Notes under the pieces: model-generated
The model's database searches: none
Told to the model about the DNA's origin: nothing
Seen by the model: the letters and a program-made list of their open reading frames with translations, nothing else
Source of the DNA: an uncultured Bacilli bacterium
Lineage (GTDB): Bacteria > Bacillota_I > Bacilli_A > RF39 > UBA660
Reading direction: 5' to 3'
DNA length: 17,401 nt
NCBI GenBank assembly: GCA_948999435.1
Contig: CARJCM010000025.1
Location: 1-17,401, forward strand
Part shown: positions 14,602 through 17,401 of the stretch, piece after piece
Layout: every line of letters starts with the position of its first letter
How positions within the stretch are numbered: position 1 is the first letter of the stretch
Translations under genes and position numbers: made by a program

Positions 14602-14994
14602 ATGGAGTTAGATAATATTAGATTTGGCATTTTAAATATTATTATTGAATTGTATCAAAATAGTAATGATTATCAAACTTTATTGGATTTATTAAATAAT
14701 GGGGAAGATCTTAGTTTCTTCTTGAAAAGGTCTGCTTTAGCTTACGTTTTTTGTATGACTAATTTAAGATTATCTTGGTCAAATAGTAGAGTTATTGTAC
14801 CATATACTGATGATATTTCTAGACTGCAAAGAGAGTATGATTTATATTGTGATTATGCTAAATATTTTTTAGGCGCTAGTGTTTTATATCCATCTATGGA
14901 ACTTGTTTTTGAGGCTAGTTTACAAGATTATTCTTTAGTGTCAGAGGGAAGAATTGATTATTCTAAATATGTTTCGACTATGCTAAAAGTTTAG
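14602..14994 (+). CDS. Uncharacterised 130-residue protein, first of a two-gene operon
   Basis: I do not recognise this protein. It is soluble, rich in Leu, Tyr and Ser, with no signal peptide and probably helical throughout. Visible stretches are an N-terminal helix FGILNIIIELYQ, a LLDLLNNGEDLSFFLKRSALAYVFCM segment and DDISRLQREYDLYCDYAKYFLG. The ATG has AAGGGGG (14588-14594) 7 nt upstream, in an unusual run A7-G5-T7. The following gene starts 9 bp after its stop, so the two are translationally coupled or nearly so and probably act together. There is no detectable similarity to the paralogous pair at 2543-5125. Confidence 0.75.
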   Translation: MELDNIRFGILNIIIELYQNSNDYQTLLDLLNNGEDLSFFLKRSALAYVFCMTNLRLSWSNSRVIVPYTDDISRLQREYDLYCDYAKYFLGASVLYPSMELVFEASLQDYSLVSEGRIDYSKYVSTMLKV

Positions 14995-15003
14995 GTGTTA
15001 GTT

Positions 15004-16158
15004 ATGGAAATAAAATTTGTTACTTTTAAAGAAGTTGTAGAATTATTTGTAGGTGTAATATATCCTCAAATTAAAAGGGAAAGAGAAACGCCTAAATTTA
15101 ATATTATATTTCAACAAGATGCTTTTGATTATTTTGAAGAAGTTAAGAATAATCCTTTTCAAAAGAAAGATGTAATTACTCCTGATATTAAAGATGAAGA
15201 TATAGATTTACTTAGATGTTTTGATGACTCTCTAACTATTTATGTTAAAGATTTTAAATTATTTTTTACGCTTTTAACAGATATTATAAATAATACAGTA
15301 CTTTTATATAATGATTATTTTGTTGATACTAAAGATGGAAGAATGATTGCTATTTATATTTTAAGAAGAATTTGGCTTAGAATGGGCATAACTGATTTTA
15401 ATGATGTAGAATTATTTTTATCAAAGCAATTGGAATTTGTTAAAAATAGAATCTTTTTTGATTTAAAATTGGGAAAACAAGTCTTTGATTTAGAATGTTT
15501 TAATGTTTATGGATTAGATTTAGTTAATACTACATTTGATGAATCTACAAGAGCTTTAGCTTTTACTCTAGAAGATAATAATGGTGTTCATACTTTGCCT
15601 AGAATATATTATGATGTTGCTAGAGAAAATAATGAAGATATTTGCTATGTTTATGCAATACAAAATAAAGGAATGACTATAGTTAATAAAGGTATTCAAA
15701 GATTATTATATAAGTTGAATGCTAGAGTAGAAAATTTAGGAGTTCATCCTAACCAAGTTATGGCTTTAATTAGTTTTTTGAATCTACTTGAATCTAGAGG
15801 GATATCTAAAATTAAAGTTTCAACAAGACAAGTATTTTCTTATCATTATCATGAACTCTTAAGTGAAAAAGCTAAAAAAGATTTTGAAAAAAAATGGCAT
15901 GAGGAAAAATTTAAATATATAAAATCATTATCATTTATAGATCAAAAAGAATATTGGCGTGAATATGAATCTGATAAAAAATGGTATTTACACATTGTTG
16001 ATAAAATGGATGATATTGAACGAAGAAAAACAGAGAAACTATTTGATATATTTTATAGAGTGATGGAACATTTGCCAGATTTAGAACTTAAAAATGACCT
16101 AGATGTTCAATTGGGTTACCTAGTTTTTGAGTTTAAAAAAAGAGATGTTAAAAGATAG
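15004..16158 (+). CDS. Uncharacterised 384-residue protein, second of a two-gene operon
   Basis: I do not recognise this protein. It is soluble and has no signal peptide or membrane helix. The N-terminal half is rich in Phe, Asp and Leu. The middle has a possible beta-rich stretch (TRALAFTLEDNNGVHTLPRIYYDVARE and DICYVYAIQNKG), and the C-terminal third is helical and charged (HYHELLSEKAKKDFEKKWHEE). The start is taken as the ATG at 15004, because AGGTG (14993-14997), which overlaps the upstream stop, lies 6 nt before it. An in-frame GTG at 14995 would have no such site. A terminator overlaps the stop codon. The next unit is rpsF. The position before a ribosomal operon does not by itself indicate a function. 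Confidence 0.8.
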   Translation: MEIKFVTFKEVVELFVGVIYPQIKRERETPKFNIIFQQDAFDYFEEVKNNPFQKKDVITPDIKDEDIDLLRCFDDSLTIYVKDFKLFFTLLTDIINNTVLLYNDYFVDTKDGRMIAIYILRRIWLRMGITDFNDVELFLSKQLEFVKNRIFFDLKLGKQVFDLECFNVYGLDLVNTTFDESTRALAFTLEDNNGVHTLPRIYYDVARENNEDICYVYAIQNKGMTIVNKGIQRLLYKLNARVENLGVHPNQVMALISFLNLLESRGISKIKVSTRQVFSYHYHELLSEKAKKDFEKKWHEEKFKYIKSLSFIDQKEYWREYESDKKWYLHIVDKMDDIERRKTEKLFDIFYRVMEHLPDLELKNDLDVQLGYLVFEFKKRDVKR

Positions 16159-16184
16159 ATTTTCTTGAATAAATCTATTTTTTT
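16153..16184 (+). terminator. Intrinsic terminator of the two-gene unknown operon
   Basis: ATAGATTT (16155-16162) pairs with AAATCTAT (16171-16178), extended by a G-T and an A-T pair. A T run reaches 16184. The stop TAG (16156-16158) lies inside the left arm. Confidence 0.8.
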
Positions 16185-16212
16185 ATTATATACTTATTGT
16201 AGTAATTTTATG

Positions 16213-16241
16213 TTTACAAATGGGATTATTTTTGTTATACT
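16213..16241 (+). promoter_or_regulatory. Promoter of the rpsF-ssb-rpsR operon
   Basis: TTTACA (16213-16218) is 17 bp from TATACT (16236-16241). Transcription would start near 16248, just before the leader hairpin. Confidence 0.75.
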
Positions 16242-16249
16242 AATCTCAC

Positions 16250-16308
16250 GAGTAAATGAATTACTCCTTGCTTTAAGTATTACTTAAAGCCGTATGACCG
16301 TAAGGAGG
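16250..16308 (+). promoter_or_regulatory. rpsF leader resembling the S6:S18 autoregulatory element
   Basis: CTCCTT (16264-16269) can pair with AAGGAG (16302-16307) and so mask the rpsF ribosome binding site. It encloses a perfect 9-bp hairpin (16270-16278 with 16282-16290), and a CCG trinucleotide follows in the internal loop (16290-16292, again 16298-16300). A hairpin plus bulged CCG next to the ribosome binding site is the known layout of the leader bound by the S6:S18 complex, which represses its own operon. Alternatively GAGTAA (16250-16255) pairs with TTACTC (16261-16266), which would free the site. Confidence 0.7.
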
Positions 16309-16315
16309 TGGAAAA

Positions 16316-16606
16316 ATGACTAATTATGAAATCATGTTCATTGTTAAAACTACTATGGAAGCTGATAAACAAAAAAAGACTATTGATGCGATGAAAAAAA
16401 TCATCACTGATGGTAAAGGTAAAATAGTAGAAACAAAAGAAATGGGCGAAAGAAAGTTAGCATATCCAATTAAGAAAGAATTAAACGGATATTACTATGT
16501 TTTAAAAGTAGAAGCTACTCCTGAAGTAGTAAGCGAATTTGATCGTCGTGCTTTAATTGATGAGGCAGTGTTAAGACATTTAATTATTAAATTAGATGAG
16601 GAGTAG
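16316..16606 (+). CDS. rpsF: 30S ribosomal protein S6
   Basis: S6 binds the central domain of 16S rRNA together with S18. The 96-residue length is standard. Characteristic features are the N-terminal MTNYEIMFIV strand, GERKLAYPIKKELNGYYYVLK, and the C-terminal DEAVLRHLIIKLDE. AAGGAGG (16302-16308) lies 7 nt before the ATG and sits in the leader stem, so translation is probably under feedback control by S6:S18. It is the first gene of the conserved rpsF-ssb-rpsR operon. The ssb ribosome binding site lies within its last codons. Confidence 0.98.
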   Translation: MTNYEIMFIVKTTMEADKQKKTIDAMKKIITDGKGKIVETKEMGERKLAYPIKKELNGYYYVLKVEATPEVVSEFDRRALIDEAVLRHLIIKLDEE

Positions 16607-16609
16607 AAT

Positions 16610-17113
16610 ATGAATAAAGTAATTTTAATTGGAAGGCTAGCTAGAGATCCGGAACTTAGAACAACACCAACAAATGTTAGTGTTGCAACATTTTCAATTG
16701 CTGTAAGTAGACCTTTTGTACCACAAGGTGGTCAACCAGAAACAGATTTTATTAATTGTGTTATTTGGAGAAGACAAGCTGAAAATTTAGCTAAGTATTG
16801 TCATAAAGGTAGTCAAATAGCAGTTGAGGGTCGTATTCAAACTAGAAATTATACAGCACAGGATGGAAGTAAAAGATATGTTACAGAAGTTATGTGTGAT
16901 AATATTACCTTCCTAGGAACTAAAGCTGATAATCAGGCACAAGCAGGAGGCTACTCTGATAATAATTATCAATCTAATAATAATTTTGCACCAGCAAATG
17001 ATATTCCAGTAGATAATTATAATCCAAGTGCTCCTACAACTGATATCTCTGAAGATCCATTTAAAGATTTTGGTGAAGAAATTACTTTGAGTGATGACGA
17101 TTTACCATTTTAA
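16610..17113 (+). CDS. ssb: Single-stranded DNA-binding protein
   Basis: SSB coats single-stranded DNA in replication, repair and recombination and recruits partners through its acidic tail. This 167-residue protein has an N-terminal OB fold (about 1-105: MNKVILIGRLARDPELRTTP, then TDFINCVIWRRQAENLAKY, KGSQIAVEGRIQTRNY and VTEVMCDNITFLG). A Gln/Asn/Ser-rich flexible linker follows, then the canonical tip DDDLPF. GAGGAG (16598-16603) lies 6 nt before the ATG, overlapping the end of rpsF; the genes are 3 bp apart. Its place between rpsF and rpsR is the usual Firmicutes order, which marks it as the chromosomal housekeeping copy. Confidence 0.98.
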   Translation: MNKVILIGRLARDPELRTTPTNVSVATFSIAVSRPFVPQGGQPETDFINCVIWRRQAENLAKYCHKGSQIAVEGRIQTRNYTAQDGSKRYVTEVMCDNITFLGTKADNQAQAGGYSDNNYQSNNNFAPANDIPVDNYNPSAPTTDISEDPFKDFGEEITLSDDDLPF

Positions 17114-17130
17114 ATAAAGGAGGAATAATA

Positions 17131-17346
17131 ATGGCAGAATTCTATCGTAAGAAAAAGAAAATATGTCAAATGTGCGCTGGTAAAAGTGTAGATTATAAAG
17201 ATGTTATGATTATTAATAAATATATTAATGATAAAGGAAAAATTATGCCTAGACGTATGACTGGAGCATGTGCTAAACATCAAAGACATATTGCTAAACA
17301 AATTAAATATGCAAGATTTATGGCTTTAATACCATATGTTAAATAA
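17131..17346 (+). CDS. rpsR: 30S ribosomal protein S18 (zinc-binding type)
   Basis: S18 is the partner of S6 in the 30S platform. The 71-residue protein shows IDYKD-like VDYKDVMIINKYI, GKIMPRRMTGACAKHQR and the C-terminal IKYARFMALIPYV. It keeps CQMC near the N-terminus and CAKH later on, a C-x2-C plus C-x2-H set that fits the zinc-binding (C+) form of S18. The Cys-free forms, which serve under zinc shortage, lack these. AAAGGAGG (17116-17123) lies 7 nt before the ATG. The antisense frame over this region is only a shadow. Confidence 0.97.
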   Translation: MAEFYRKKKKICQMCAGKSVDYKDVMIINKYINDKGKIMPRRMTGACAKHQRHIAKQIKYARFMALIPYVK

Positions 17347-17401
17347 GGGTTCAATGTCAAGTAGTGTTGGTGAGACCAAAAACAAAAGATAGATGAACTT
17401 G
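17347..17401 (+). other. Possible structured sequence after rpsR, cut by the window end
   Basis: GGGTTCA (17347-17353) can pair with TGAACTT (17394-17400), with two G-T pairs. Inside it TTGGT (17367-17371) pairs with ACCAA (17375-17379). It may be a terminator or the leader of the next gene. No T run is visible before the window ends. Confidence 0.25.

Noticed and set aside
14995..15003. GTG start for the second gene of the unknown operon
   Set aside because: There is no ribosome binding site at the right distance. AGGTG fits the ATG at 15004, though it is weak.
17110..17301. Minus-strand frame opposite rpsR
   Set aside because: It is a shadow of S18, low complexity, with no ribosome binding site.
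1..17401. tRNA or rRNA genes, insertion sequences, prophage genes, integrases or attachment sites
   Set aside because: I looked on both strands and saw no cloverleaf-like sequences, transposase or integrase motifs, or terminal inverted repeats with target duplications.

Overview
The window comes from a low-GC (roughly 30 %) Gram-positive bacterium, most likely an uncultured gut-type member of the Bacilli/Firmicutes. The basis is the AT-rich codon use, strong AAGGAGG-type ribosome binding sites, Firmicutes-style promoters and terminators, a FemAB-type cell-wall enzyme, a SipW-type signal peptidase and the order rpsF-ssb-rpsR. TGA is used as a stop (for example at the ends of sipW and of the DUF308-like gene) and TGG encodes Trp, so the code is standard and this is not a mycoplasma. 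I cannot name the species.

Layout. 1-603: the 3' part of a surface protein with a bacterial Ig-like (Big2) domain; the first ~50 bases look foreign to it. 659-5125 (minus strand): typA, then two adjacent paralogous proteins of unknown function in one operon. 5126-5445: an intergenic region with divergent promoters and a possible structured RNA or operator. 5446-7590: tex (RNA-binding transcription accessory protein). 7737-12557: a surface-fibre locus of four genes, each with its own promoter and terminator. It holds two TasA/camelysin-like small proteins, a 774-residue protein with a very large array of Cys- and Asp-rich 12-residue repeats, and a SipW-like signal peptidase. 12580-13806 (minus): a FemAB-type peptidoglycan bridge enzyme, divergent from a six-helix DUF308/HdeD-like membrane protein (13929-14525). 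14602-16158: a two-gene operon of unknown function. 16236-17346: the rpsF-ssb-rpsR operon, with a leader that resembles the S6:S18 autoregulatory motif.

The most interesting part is 7677-12588. All three putative export substrates end their hydrophobic N-terminal segment with the same (V/I)-G-x-x-F-A-Y motif, which fits the SipW-dependent class, and the peptidase gene follows directly. The large protein combines this signal, about 29 regular C-D-x-x-x-D-G-x-C-D-x-N units carrying DxDxDGxxD calcium-loop motifs, a cadherin-like beta-sandwich, and a C-terminal domain that resembles the neighbouring TasA-like protein. A reasonable model is a SipW-processed surface fibre in which the large protein supplies a calcium- or metal-stabilised, Cys-rich stalk and joins the TasA-like polymer through its C-terminal domain. 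The architecture is read directly from the sequence; the fibre model is inference.

The genome is compact: most transcription units end in an intrinsic terminator whose stem or loop contains or abuts the stop codon, and most start from a recognisable -35/-10 promoter with 16-17 bp spacing.
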